Assembly: GCA_025923195.1 (NCBI GenBank)
Contig: JAICGJ010000011.1
Location: 1-64,000 of the forward strand
DNA length: 64,000 bases
Reading direction: 5' to 3'
Source: Chryseolinea sp.
GTDB lineage: Bacteria; Bacteroidota; Bacteroidia; Cytophagales; Cyclobacteriaceae
The position numbers were made by a program, and so were the translations under genes. This document shows, piece by piece, positions 1-10,300 of the stretch; position 1 is the first letter of the stretch; the number at the start of each line of letters is the position of its first letter. The notes beneath the pieces were generated by a model. The model worked only from the letters and a program-made list of their open reading frames with translations, ran no database searches and was not told where the DNA came from.

Positions 1-2
1 CA

Positions 3-695
3 AATCACTTTGTGCTTTCATATGACCAAATTTTTTACTCACATCACCATCTGAAAATAGAGCCTTATTATCAACTACTGTACAATGCGCCTGTGCAGTT
101 AGATCCTTCAACACTGTACTCGTCCATTAATCAGGATACGGGATTCATCACAGATACATTGGTCAACGCCGGCAAAGGACGAAATTACGGCATTGAGATT
201 TCAATAGAAAAAAGCTTTTCACACGGGTTTTACTATTCCGTCAATACTTCATTATATGAGTCAAAATTCCGGATAGGTGAAGACTCTGAGAGAAATACTG
301 CCTACAATGGAAACTATAATTTTCACGTGCTGGCTGGAAGGGAGTTTGATATAAACCGACGTAGAGATCGATTTGGTATTAACTTGAAAATCGCCCAGGC
401 AGGTGGACGGCCATACGTTCCGATCGACCTGGAAAAGTCTATTGCAGAGCAAAGAACGGTATACCTATGGGAAGATGCCTTCGAAAAAAAACTGCCCTCC
501 TATTTCAGAATGGATTTTCAGGTAGTATATAAAAAGAATAATCCCCGGTATTCCATGGAGTGGCGACTGGATATCCAGAATATTACAGATCATCGCAATG
601 CTTTTTTATATTTTTTTGATCGGGAGAATGATGCAATTGTCCTGAAAAAACAAGTTGGATTTTTACCGTTGCTCAGTTGTCGAGTTGATTTCTAA
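3..695 (+). CDS. TonB-dependent receptor, C-terminal part (cut by window edge)
   Basis: The reading frame is already open at the first bases, so only the end of the gene is here and the GTG at 12 is not a credible start. The visible roughly 230 residues alternate aromatic and polar residues as in transmembrane beta strands (for example GRNYGIEISIEKSF and MEWRLDIQNITDHRNAF) and finish on a terminal phenylalanine, LLSCRVDF, the usual end of outer-membrane barrels recognised by the Bam machinery. This pattern is typical of the last strands of a TonB-dependent receptor that imports large substrates. The plug domain and substrate clues lie upstream of the window, so the ligand cannot be said. Confidence 0.8.
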   Translation, partial: NHFVLSYDQIFYSHHHLKIEPYYQLLYNAPVQLDPSTLYSSINQDTGFITDTLVNAGKGRNYGIEISIEKSFSHGFYYSVNTSLYESKFRIGEDSERNTAYNGNYNFHVLAGREFDINRRRDRFGINLKIAQAGGRPYVPIDLEKSIAEQRTVYLWEDAFEKKLPSYFRMDFQVVYKKNNPRYSMEWRLDIQNITDHRNAFLYFFDRENDAIVLKKQVGFLPLLSCRVDF

Positions 696-812
696 CACTC
701 CCCAAAATGCGTGCAATTTTTTAAAGGATAATTATGGGGAAAAAATTGCATGCTTTCGAATGACTTTCTACAGCGAGAAAGTAAAAGTTCATGCTCGTAT
801 TCTGCATTTTAA

Positions 813-828
813 GGGCATTATTTTTGAC
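813..828 (+). promoter_or_regulatory. Sigma-54-like element before the BON gene
   Basis: GGGCAT-TATTT-TTGAC. The first half fits the -24 box except for its first base; the second keeps TTG of the -12 box. It sits 51 bases before the ATG at 864 and predicts a leader of about 25 bases. One of the recurring elements described in the findings; identified by eye. Confidence 0.4.
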
Positions 829-863
829 CCAACTATTGCAAAAAAGTACAACATAAACCCTGA

Positions 864-1796
864 ATGATTATGAGAAATAGAAGTCACAACAGGAGAGGTG
901 TATTAAATACATCCAACCCTGACTGGAATGAGGATCGCGGTAGTTATGGTCGAGGTTATCAAAACCATGGTTATGAAAACGAAAGAGGAAATTTTAACTA
1001 TGGGAGTGAAGGTAACTTAGGCTATGGTACATCCATCGGTGGAAGATACAGCGATTACGGTTCAGACCGAGGCTATAATGATAGAGGGCGCTACAGCGAA
1101 AATCAATATTCTCGCGACTCAGGATTCAACCGAGGGAGATATATGGGCGATCGTGATGAGGACTACAGCAGTGACTGGCGGTCATCTTACGGAAATGACT
1201 ACTTGAATTATGGAAGTGAGCGTGGCGCAAATGATCGCGGGTGGGACGAGTACGACCGCTCTAATTACGAAGGAAGGAATTACAACCGAGGTGGAGGAAA
1301 TTTCGGAGGCGGAGGTTATGGATCTGATTATAACAGAGGCCGCAGAGGATATGATCGTGGAGAGCGAGGATGGTGGGATAGGACCTCTGACGAAGTGAGC
1401 TCGTGGTTCGGGGATGAGGATGCAGAGCGTAGGAGGGAACAGGACAAACTGCGCAGTGGCCACCATCGAGGCAAAGGACCAAAGGGATACAGCCGGTCCG
1501 ACGACAGGATAAAGGAAGATATTAACGATCGCCTAAGCGATGATGTGTTTATAGATGCTTCGGAAATTGAAGTAACGGTAAATGCTGGTGAAGTTACTTT
1601 GACCGGATCTGTTGGAACTAGAACGGAAAAGCGCAGAGCCGAGGACATTGCTGAAGAAGTGTCAGGTGTCAAGAATGTTGAAAACAGAATTCGACTTGCA
1701 TCTACACAGGGAGGTTCCTGGAGCTCCTCATCCGGCGTTGGCTCAACGTCAGAAACTTCTGCGAGCGAACGCGGAAAGACAAAACAAACTTTTTGA
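864..1796 (+). CDS. Arg/Gly/Tyr-rich BON-domain protein
   Basis: A 310-residue protein in two halves. Residues 1 to about 170 are low complexity, with repeated RG, GY, YG, RGY and NRG units plus Asp/Asn/Ser, no signal peptide and no membrane segment; this should be disordered. A short conserved-looking motif SSWFGDEDAERRR follows, then a basic linker, then a BON domain at about 213-278 (DDRIKEDINDRL ... VTLTGSVGTRTEKRRAEDIAEEVSGVKNVENRI). BON domains bind membranes or envelope partners and often occur in osmotic-stress proteins. A second ATG lies at 870. A sigma-54-like element 51 bases upstream puts it with the other stress-type genes here. The tail is Ser/Thr rich. Function beyond the BON fold is unknown. 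Confidence 0.85.
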   Translation: MIMRNRSHNRRGVLNTSNPDWNEDRGSYGRGYQNHGYENERGNFNYGSEGNLGYGTSIGGRYSDYGSDRGYNDRGRYSENQYSRDSGFNRGRYMGDRDEDYSSDWRSSYGNDYLNYGSERGANDRGWDEYDRSNYEGRNYNRGGGNFGGGGYGSDYNRGRRGYDRGERGWWDRTSDEVSSWFGDEDAERRREQDKLRSGHHRGKGPKGYSRSDDRIKEDINDRLSDDVFIDASEIEVTVNAGEVTLTGSVGTRTEKRRAEDIAEEVSGVKNVENRIRLASTQGGSWSSSSGVGSTSETSASERGKTKQTF

Positions 1797-1804
1797 TTTT
1801 TGAA

Positions 1805-1922
1805 GGGGCTGACTAAAAAAGTCGAGTTGTAAGTTCTCCAGTGAAGGATACAAATGAATCACGAACTCGAAGGCGAGCAAATTTTGGTCGTAATTTTAGA
1901 GTAAAGCTTTTTAGTCAGTCCC
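1805..1922. mobile_element. MITE-like inverted-repeat element (118 bp)
   Basis: The ends are imperfect inverted repeats: GGGGCTGACTAAAAA at 1805-1819 and TTTTTAGTCAGTCCC at 1908-1922, 14 of 15 positions pairing. Inside there is a second short inverted pair, CGAGTT (1823-1828) and AACTCG (1864-1869), and no open frame of use. It lies just after the stop codon of the BON gene. The long spacer argues against a simple terminator. No clean target duplication is visible: a run of five T occurs on both sides (1797-1801 and 1923-1927) but three bases off on the left. A non-autonomous transposon remnant is the best reading. Confidence 0.45.
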
Positions 1923-1949
1923 TTTTTAATTTATTATCACATCACTTCT

Positions 1950-2414
1950 ATGAAAAAAAAACCAAAACATTCTAAGCGGCCGAGGTTAAAAGTTGCAAAG
2001 CCATCCAAGAAAACAGAGGAATTTCCTGGGTATCCTTTATACCCTTCCAATGAAGATATTATGAATCGCGCCACAAGACTAGATGTTGACGTGAATACTG
2101 CGATTGAAGGTAACTCATCTATCCAGTCGACCGATCCAGCCCAATTATCCCAACCACTCGGAACCAGCCCGGCAAACTCTGACCTTACCAAGGATGATTT
2201 TCAGGCATTGGCGTCGGAGGAAGTTGAATCTGGCGGGGATGACGAAATTTTAGCAAACAGGCCGTGGCCAGTTGATTTTACGGGCGGGGATCTGGATGTC
2301 CCGGGGAGCGAAGACGACGATGCGCAGGAGCAGGTAGGGAGTGAAGACGAGGAAAATAATTCTTACAGCATTGGGAGTGACCGACATAGAGACTTAGACG
2401 AGCGTCAGTCGTAA
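1950..2414 (+). CDS. Acidic, probably disordered protein of unknown function
   Basis: A 154-residue protein with a lysine-rich start (KKKPKHSKRPRLKVAK), a middle containing GYPLYPSNEDIMNRATRLDVD, and a strongly acidic C-terminal third (DVPGSEDDDAQEQ, GSEDEENNSYSIG). From memory, small proteins with a YPxYPxxEDIxN stretch and a GSEDEENNxYSxG tail recur in Bacteroidota as hypothetical proteins, often near stress genes. No signal peptide, membrane segment or catalytic motif is visible. It stands alone between the inverted-repeat element and a 351-base gap. No function is proposed. Confidence 0.7.
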   Translation: MKKKPKHSKRPRLKVAKPSKKTEEFPGYPLYPSNEDIMNRATRLDVDVNTAIEGNSSIQSTDPAQLSQPLGTSPANSDLTKDDFQALASEEVESGGDDEILANRPWPVDFTGGDLDVPGSEDDDAQEQVGSEDEENNSYSIGSDRHRDLDERQS

Positions 2415-2765
2415 GAAAAGTGCCATTATTGAAAATAAACTGCAAGAAAAGCCTCTTTTTAGGTTTTGTTTTATCTTATAGGATAATTTATAAAAAAATT
2501 TGTATAATTGGCTTTTGAAAGACAGGTTTGATAAGGCCTGTCGAAAGACATCTCTCCAACTACTGTTTTCCTAAAATTCTGTTGAGGCCTAAGCGACAGT
2601 TAGTTCTGTTACAGCTGTGCTGAAATGGACGCGAGTCTGGCAGTGATCTATTTTGACATCGTTTCTGTGTGTCGGAATTAAATGATAGGAAGCCGGGCAT
2701 CGTAATTTACATTCGCCGCGAATCGCGGCTTAAATTTGCAACCTTATTGAGAAATTTTAATTGGG
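2415..2765. other. Intergenic gap of 351 bases
   Basis: No convincing open frame on either strand. It holds the short palindrome CCGCGAATCGCGG near 2717, the octamer TAAATTTG at 2731-2738, which fits the Bacteroidota -7 pattern TAnnTTTG, and the sigma-54-like element at 2695. Several AT-rich stretches are otherwise featureless. Confidence 0.5.
2695..2710 (+). promoter_or_regulatory. Sigma-54-like element before a receiver gene
   Basis: GGGCAT-CGTAA-TTTAC, 71 bases before the ATG at 2766. It fits the window-wide pattern except for the first base. The overlapping TAAATTTG at 2731 is an alternative primary-sigma promoter, so this copy is one of the weaker ones. Confidence 0.3.
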
Positions 2766-3170
2766 ATGATTTATTTTAAAAATTTGCTGTTGATTGATGA
2801 TGATGAAGATGATCACGAGTTTTTCTTAGAGGCTATTCATGACATCGACAAGTCGCTTACCTGCAATTGCCTATTGGATGGAGAAGAGGCCTTGAAGGTT
2901 TTAAGAGAAAATAGCAAAGGGTTGCCAGACCTTATCATCCTGGATACGAATATGCCGAAAGTAAGCGGACGTCAGATTTTGGCTGAATTGAAATCGGATC
3001 ACAGGCTGAAGAACATTCCTGTTGTTATGTACTCCACTTTTTTTTCCGATAAGGACAACGACGAACTTAGGAAACTGGGCGCTGTGCGCTATCTCGCTAA
3101 ACCATCAAAGTTTGGTGACTTTAGGCATGCACTCAATGATATATTGACAACTTCGTTGAATGCGCATTAA
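2766..3170 (+). CDS. Receiver-only response regulator
   Basis: A 134-residue single receiver domain. Acidic pocket D11-D12, phosphoacceptor D60 in LIILDTNMP, switch Ser90 and conserved Lys112 in LAKPS are all present, so it should be phosphorylatable. There is no output domain. Receivers of this small Rcp1-like type are common partners of hybrid kinases in Cytophagales. It converges on the kinase at 3167-4384; the two stop codons share the palindrome TTAA at 3167-3170. The neighbouring kinases are the obvious candidate partners, but that is inference from position. Confidence 0.9.
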   Translation: MIYFKNLLLIDDDEDDHEFFLEAIHDIDKSLTCNCLLDGEEALKVLRENSKGLPDLIILDTNMPKVSGRQILAELKSDHRLKNIPVVMYSTFFSDKDNDELRKLGAVRYLAKPSKFGDFRHALNDILTTSLNAH

Positions 3171-4384
3171 GACAACGGAAGGGAAACGATAAACTTCGAT
3201 CCCTCATTCACAATACTTTGCGCCGAGATGACGCCGTTATGCTGCTCCACTATTTTCTTACACAGCGCCAGGCCAATCCCTGTTCCAGAAAACTCGGATT
3301 CATGATGTAATCGCTTAAACATTCCAAATATGTCTTCTGCATATTTTTGATCGAAACCAATCCCATTATCTTCCACGAAAATCCGGCAATATTTCTTTTC
3401 GCGGTTATGCGACGCGACGCCATTCTCCATGCGAACCTTAATCTGCGGACTGATATCCTTTCTGCAATATTTCAATGCGTTGTTGATAAGGTTGTAAAAT
3501 AGGATCCGGACAAGCCTAGGGTTGACATTCAACGTTGGTAAGCGGTCCAATGCAATGGTGGCCTGTTTCGATTTAATTTCATCATCAATATCATATATGA
3601 TCTCCTGGATAATTTCATTCAGGTCGGTTGCGACAAAATTTGATTTGTCGATAGAGATCCTCGAAAATGCCAGGATATCTACAATCAAGGCTTGCATACG
3701 CTCAGCCGAACGTTGTATGCGGTTTATAAGCCGAACGTCATCCTTCAAAACATCCTGATATTTTTGAAAGAGACGATCGCTGAACATTAAGATTTTCCGC
3801 AATGGCTCCTGTAAATCATGGGAAGCCATGAATGCGAATTGCTCCAGATCTCTATTCGCTAATTCAAGGCTGTTAATATTTTGAAGTAACTGGCGGTTCA
3901 ATTGTATTACTTTTTCTTCTGAAGCCTTTCGATCCTTCACCTCATTCTCGAGGCTGCGATTAATCGCTATGAGCTTTTGTTCCTGTTCGTGCAACTGTCT
4001 TGTTTTTTTGTAGAGTTCTACAAGCACGCCAACTTTCGCTCTTAATATGTCAGGATTGATCGGCTTATATATATAGTCTACAGCTCCTGTTTGGTATCCC
4101 TTAAACATATTTTCATCACCAAAATTATTGGCAGTAATAAAAATGATTGGAATATGCTTCAGTTTTTCCCGCTCATAGATGAGAGAAGCCGTTTCAAATC
4201 CGTTAAGGTTAGGCATTTTGACGTCCATGAGGATCATGGCGAAGTCAAATTCGTTCAGTAGTATTTTCAATGCCTGCCGGCCTGAACTTGCTTTCACAAA
4301 TTCATAGCCGCTGGGTTGCAGTATAGTTTCGATCGAAAGTAAATTATCCTCACGATCATCCACTAACAGAATTTTTGGATGCAT
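3167..4384 (-). CDS. Receiver-histidine kinase (no membrane segment)
   Basis: A 405-residue protein: receiver at about 1-120 (phosphoacceptor D54 in LMDVKMPNLNG, Lys108 in YKP), coiled coil at about 125-180, then a HisKA domain with H189 in FMASHDLQEPLRK, and a HATPase domain with DNGIGFD and the G box GTGIGLALCKKI. The order receiver-then-kinase suggests that phosphorylation of the receiver tunes kinase activity. There are no transmembrane helices, so it is cytoplasmic. It lies six bases downstream of the large poly-HAMP kinase on the same strand and is almost certainly cotranscribed with it. No sensor domain other than the receiver is visible. Confidence 0.93.
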   Translation of the reverse strand: MHPKILLVDDREDNLLSIETILQPSGYEFVKASSGRQALKILLNEFDFAMILMDVKMPNLNGFETASLIYEREKLKHIPIIFITANNFGDENMFKGYQTGAVDYIYKPINPDILRAKVGVLVELYKKTRQLHEQEQKLIAINRSLENEVKDRKASEEKVIQLNRQLLQNINSLELANRDLEQFAFMASHDLQEPLRKILMFSDRLFQKYQDVLKDDVRLINRIQRSAERMQALIVDILAFSRISIDKSNFVATDLNEIIQEIIYDIDDEIKSKQATIALDRLPTLNVNPRLVRILFYNLINNALKYCRKDISPQIKVRMENGVASHNREKKYCRIFVEDNGIGFDQKYAEDIFGMFKRLHHESEFSGTGIGLALCKKIVEQHNGVISAQSIVNEGSKFIVSLPLS

Positions 4385-4390
4385 ACTACT

Positions 4391-7300
4391 TTATTTACAA
4401 AACCATAAACGCATTAACGACAGGAGTTGATCAATTTTCACCGGTTTAGTTATATAGTCCGAAGCTCCTGCCTCAATACATTTAAGTCGGTCACCTTTCA
4501 TTGCTTTGGCTGTAACAGCAATGATTGGCAGAGTGCTGTTTTTATGCTCACGTCTGATCTTTTGGGTTGTTTCATATCCATCCATTTCCGGCATCATAAT
4601 ATCCATCAGAACCATTTCGATCTTCGGATTTTCGTTCAGAATATTGATGGCTTCTTTTCCACTTTCTGCCGTAACAACGTTAATATTAAATCGCTCGAAT
4701 ACGGTTGTTAGTGCAAAAAGGTTTCTCACATCATCGTCGACCACCAGTATGTTCTTGCCTGTCAAAATATCTTCCTTATTCCGAATGTTCTCAATGATTC
4801 TTCTCTTTTCCGGAGCCAGGTTCTTGTGATTAATATGCAGATGTGATACGGTTTCCTCCAATAGATGTTCAATGGAATTAACTCCTTTTAGGACAAGAGA
4901 ACTGGAGTTGAGATTCACATTGCTCAATTCAATCTTGTTGAAATCTTTCGCAGAATAGACGATTACCGGCGTCAATTTCTTTTTTGCCTTGGCCACTTCA
5001 TGAATTAGGTCGGTACCTGAGATGTCCGGCAACGTGTAATCCAGAATGATACAGTCAAAATCTTCTGACTTGACTAAGTCAATGGCTTCCCTTCCTGTTG
5101 CAGCGATCGTAACGGATAACGCGTCGTCGCGATGTATCTTAGCAATTTGAGAGGAATCGAGCTCATTATCCTCCACAACAAGGATACTTTTTGTCTCCTT
5201 GCTAGCGCACGTTACGATGTCATCGAACAATTCGTTTAGCAAGTCGTTGTCCAGTGGCTTAAGAAGGAAGCTTCGTGCTCCGCGTTTCAGCGCCAGCATT
5301 CTGTTTTCCTCGCCCGAAATAACATGAATAGGGATATGACGGTAGGTCAGATCGTTGCGCAACAGATCGATCACCTTCCACCCGCTCGTTTCAGGGAGCT
5401 TAACATCCAGGGTAATGGCTATTGGCGAAAACCGGTTGATAAAATCAAAAACCTCAAGGTAATTCGTTGCCACGATTACTTTCAAACCGTATTCATGAGC
5501 TTTTTCAATTACAATTTTGCCAAAACGAAGGTCATCCTCCACAACCATTACAACCTTATCGTCAGGTAGAATGTTGCTTCTGTCATCGCCTGTTTCGTTG
5601 ATCATTTCGCTTACAATGTCCAGAGTCCTCGATTCAATTCCTTCGCTGGTGATACGCAAGTTCCCTAATAGATTATTGATTTCTCCGGCGCTCGAATCCA
5701 TCTGCAATTGTTGAATGGCCTGAATGCTTTGCGGCGCATTCTTCGGATCAATTTGCGGTATGTTATCAATAGGAAGATACAGTGTGAATGTACTGCCATA
5801 CCCAGCCTGGCTTTCCAATTCGATCGTACCTCCAAGCAATTCAGCAAGGCCGCGGCTGATTGATAAACCAAGACCAGTACCGCCATATTTACGACTGGTC
5901 GAACCTTCTGCTTGCTGGAATGCCTCAAAGATGATCGATTGTTTCTCCTGAGGTATACCGATACCCGTGTCGGTTATTGAGAATGCGATTACTTTTTTGG
6001 CGTTATCGAGATTGACGTTGCCTGCCTTCCACGTCTGGTGGGCCTCCGTGATCTTTAAACACACCTCACCTTTTTCGGTGAACTTAAAGGCATTTGACAA
6101 CAAATTTTTGAGGATCTGATTGAGACGTTGAATGTCCGTTTCCATCGAGGATGGAAGCGAATAATCAGTTTCAATGCGGAATCGTAAATTCCTTGCCTCC
6201 GATATTGGCTTAAACGTAGTTTCGACAAATGATGCTATCTCGGATATGCGTACCGTGGAAATATTAGTCGAAATAAATCCAGATTCAATTTTCGATAAGT
6301 CGAGAATATCGTTGATCAACTGGATCAAATCATCGCCGCAAGAGTGTATAGTTTTTGCGTAGCGGATTTGTTTTTCATTCAGATTTCCTTCCGCATTCTC
6401 ATAGAGTTGCTGAGCCAGGATCAGCAAGCTGTTCAACGGCGTCCTAAGCTCATGCGACATGTTGGCAAGAAATTCCGACTTGTATTTAGATGTCAATGTA
6501 AGCTGTTCGGCTTTTTCTTCAAGTGACCTTCTGGCTTCTTCTACCTCTTTGTTTTTCGCTTCAACTTCATCTTTTTGTTTTACTAAAAGCAATGCCTTAT
6601 CCTGGAGTTCATCATTCGTTCTCCTCAATTCTTCCTGTTGCGTCTTGAGCTCGCCAGCCAATGATTGAGATTGAGCCAGCAATTCTTCAGTGCGGGAATT
6701 GGTCTCAATCGTATTTAATACAATACCTATACTCTCTGTGAGCTGACTCAAGAAGTCGAGGTGCGTTTCACTAAAAGTATCAAGCGAGGCCAGCTCGATA
6801 ACAGCTTTCACATCACTTTCAAATAACACCGGCAGGATAATCAGGTTTGCAGGTTTGGCTTTGCCTAGACCAGAAGTAATCTTTACGTATCCCTGCGGCA
6901 CATTTTTCAGTAAAATTCTTTCCTTCTCGAATGCGCACTGGCCAACAAGTCCTTCGCCTATTTCAAATTCCTTGGGTATGTTCTTTTCTTCTCTGTACGC
7001 ATAAGCTGCGAAGAGTTTCAGCTTGGTATTTTGTGTTTCCTCGTCCTGTTTTAAGATATAGAACGCGCCGTAGTGCGCCGTAACAACTTCGGCCAGCTCC
7101 GACAAGATGCGTTTCGTAACAGTGTTCAAATCTTTTTGACCTTGCAACATTTGGGTAAACTTGGCAAGGTTGGATTTCAGCCAGTCCTGATCCTGATTAC
7201 GAAGTGTTGTTTCACGCAGGTTTGTGATCATTTGATTGATCGTATCCTTCAAAGCCTCAAGCTCGCCTTTGGCATCTACTCTGATAGTCCGAGTCAAGTC

Positions 7301-10300
7301 ACCTTTTGTTACGGCGGAAGCTACTTCCGAAATAGAACGGACTTGCGTTGTTAAGTTCGCGGCCAGCTGATTTACATTCTCAGTTAAGTCCTTCCATGTG
7401 CCTGAGGCGCCAGGTACGCTTGCCTGGCCCCCTAAACGACCTTCAACTCCAACTTCCCTTGCAACAGTCGTTACTTGTTCAGCGAATACGGCAAGTGTAT
7501 CGATCATCTCGTTGATGGTATCAGTCAATTGGGCAAGCTCTCCTAAGGCGTTGATCGAAAGCTTTTGCTTAAGGTTACCTTTCGCAACAGACGTTACAAC
7601 TTTTGCAATACCTCGTACCTGCCCCGTCAGATTGGATGCCATTTGATTTACGGAATCTGTCAGGTCTTTCCACGTTCCGGCTACACCTCGAACCTCAGCC
7701 TGCCCGCCGAGCTTTCCTTCAGTGCCTACTTCGCGGGCAACGCGTGTCACTTCAAAAGCAAATGAATTAAGCTGTTCCACCATTGTATTGATGGTGTTTT
7801 TTAGCTCCAGCATTTCACCCCGAACATCGACTGTAATCTTTTTGGATAAATCGCCGTTTGCTACAGCAGTTGTCACACCCGCTATATTTCGGACCTGGTC
7901 CGTGAGGTTACCCGCCATTTGGTTTACAGAGTCTGTTAAGTCTTTCCACGTTCCAGCGACACCCGGAACAAACGCCTGGCCTCCCAACTTCCCTTCTGTA
8001 CCAACTTCGCGTGCTACGCGTGTAACTTCGGAAGCAAAGCCTCTCAGCTGATCCACCATTGTGTTCAGCGTATCTTTTAGCTGTAAAATCTCTCCCCGGA
8101 CGTCCACGGTGATTTTCTTCGATAAGTCACCATTTGCAACGGCGATAGCGACATCTGCGATATTCCGAATTTGCGCGGTGAGATTACCTGCCATTTGATT
8201 CACACTATCAGTAAGACCTTTCCAAACACCACCTACACCTTTTACCGTTGCCTGGCCACCTAGCTTACCCTCCGAGCCTACCTCGCTAGCGACACGTGTT
8301 ACCTCAGAGGCAAAGGAATTGAGTTGATCCACCATAGTGTTAATCGTATCCTTCAGTTCAAGCATTTCACCCTTCACATCGACTGTGATCTTCTTGGACA
8401 AATCTCCCTTTGCAACAGCTGTCGTTACGTCCGCTATATTTCTTACCTGATTTGTCAGGTTATCAGCCATTTTATTTACAGAATCGGTTAGATCTTTCCA
8501 GGTACCACCTACGCCTGGTACATCGGCTTGTCCTCCCAACTGTCCTTCAGAACCTACCTCGCGGGCTACACGTGTCACTTCAGATCCAAAGGAATTTAAC
8601 TGATCAACCATCGTATTGATCGTATTCTTTAGCTCTAACATTTCACCCTTTACATCGACAGCAATTTTCTTTGACAAATCTCCCTTGGCTACTGCCGTCG
8701 TTACCTCGGCAATGTTCCGCACCTGGTTTGTGAGATTAGATGCCATCTGATTAACGGAATCCGTGAGATCTTTCCACGTACCGCCTACACCCGGAACATT
8801 AGCCTGGCCACCCAGCTGGCCTTCGGAACCTACTTCACGGGCGACGCGCGTAACTTCAGATGAAAATGAATTTAATTGGTCAACGGTGGTGTTAATAGTA
8901 TTTTTTAGTTCCAGCAATTCTCCCTTCGCATCCACCGTTATTTTTTTCGATAGATCTCCCTTTGCAATGGCCGTGGTAACACCTGCAATATTCCTCACCT
9001 GCGTAGTAAGGTTACCTGCCATTTGGTTGACGGAGTCCGTAAGATTTTTCCACACCCCACCGACATCTTTCACCGTAGCCTGTCCCCCCAACTTACCTTC
9101 AGTTCCAACTTCAAGGGCGACGCGTGTCACTTCAGATCCAAACGAATTAAGCTGGTCAACCATTGTATTGATTGTATTCTTCAACTCGAGCATTTCTCCT
9201 CTCACATCCACCGTGATCTTCTTAGACAAATCGCCGTTAGCAACGGCGGTTGTTACACCGGCAATGTTACGCACCTGGCCCGTCAGGTTCGATGCCATCT
9301 GATTGACAGAGTCGGTCAGGTCTTTCCAGATACCGCCGACACCCTTCACGGTTGCCTGGCCACCAAGCTTGCCCTCTGTGCCTACTTCCAGTGCAACACG
9401 AGTCACCTCCGATCCAAAAGAGTTAAGCTGATCTACCATCGTGTTGATGGTGTTCTTCAACTCGAGCATCTCACCACGTACATCCACGGTAATTTTCTTA
9501 GATAAATCACCGTTAGCTACCGCCGTAGTAACGCCGGCTATATTACGCACCTGATTGGTGAGATTACCTGCCATTTGATTTACGGAGTCGGTTAAGTCTT
9601 TCCAGGTTCCACCAACGCCAGGGACATCGGCCTGACCACCTAATTGTCCTTCGGAACCTACCTCACGGGCTACACGGGTAACCTCAGAAGAGAATGAGTT
9701 TAGCTGATCCACCATCGTATTGATGGTATTCTTTAATTCCAGCAGCTCACCTTTTGCATCAACCGTAATTTTCTTTGAAAGATCGCCTTTGGCAACGGCT
9801 GTCGTAACGCCCGCGATATTGCGAACCTGGGCGGTGAGGTTGCCGGCCATCTGATTCACAGAGTCTGTCAGGTTTTTCCACACACCACCAACGCCTTTGA
9901 CTGTAGCCTGACCTCCTAACCTTCCTTCTGTGCCTACTTCCAATGCCACACGTGTAACCTCTGAGCCAAACGAATTCAATTGGTCGACCATCGTGTTGAT
10001 GGTGTTCTTCAGCTCCAACATTTCACCTTTAACGTCGACAGTGATTTTTTTCGACAGATTTCCGCGCGCAATAGCCGTCGTTACTTCAGCAATGTTTCGC
10101 ACCTGGTTAGTAAGATTACCGGCCATATGGTTCACTGAATCTGTAAGATCCTTCCATACGCCGCCTACGCCTTTGACTTTGGCCTGTCCACCGAGCTTTC
10201 CTTCGGATCCTACCTCCCTGGCTACCCGCGTCACCTCCATGGAAAAGAGGTTAAGCTGCTTAACCATGTAGTTTACTTCCTTGGCGATGCGCAGGAATTC

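Noticed and set aside
655-867. Open frame of 70 codons after the TonB receptor
   Set aside because: Starts inside the receptor in another frame, shows no domain, and contains the sigma-54-like element and leader of the BON gene.
1182-1672. Minus-strand frames opposite the BON gene
   Set aside because: Shadow frames caused by the RG/GY codon bias of the real gene; no start context or domain.
7398-10271. Several plus-strand frames with repeated protein sequence
   Set aside because: They are antisense images of the HAMP repeats and repeat only because the real gene repeats.
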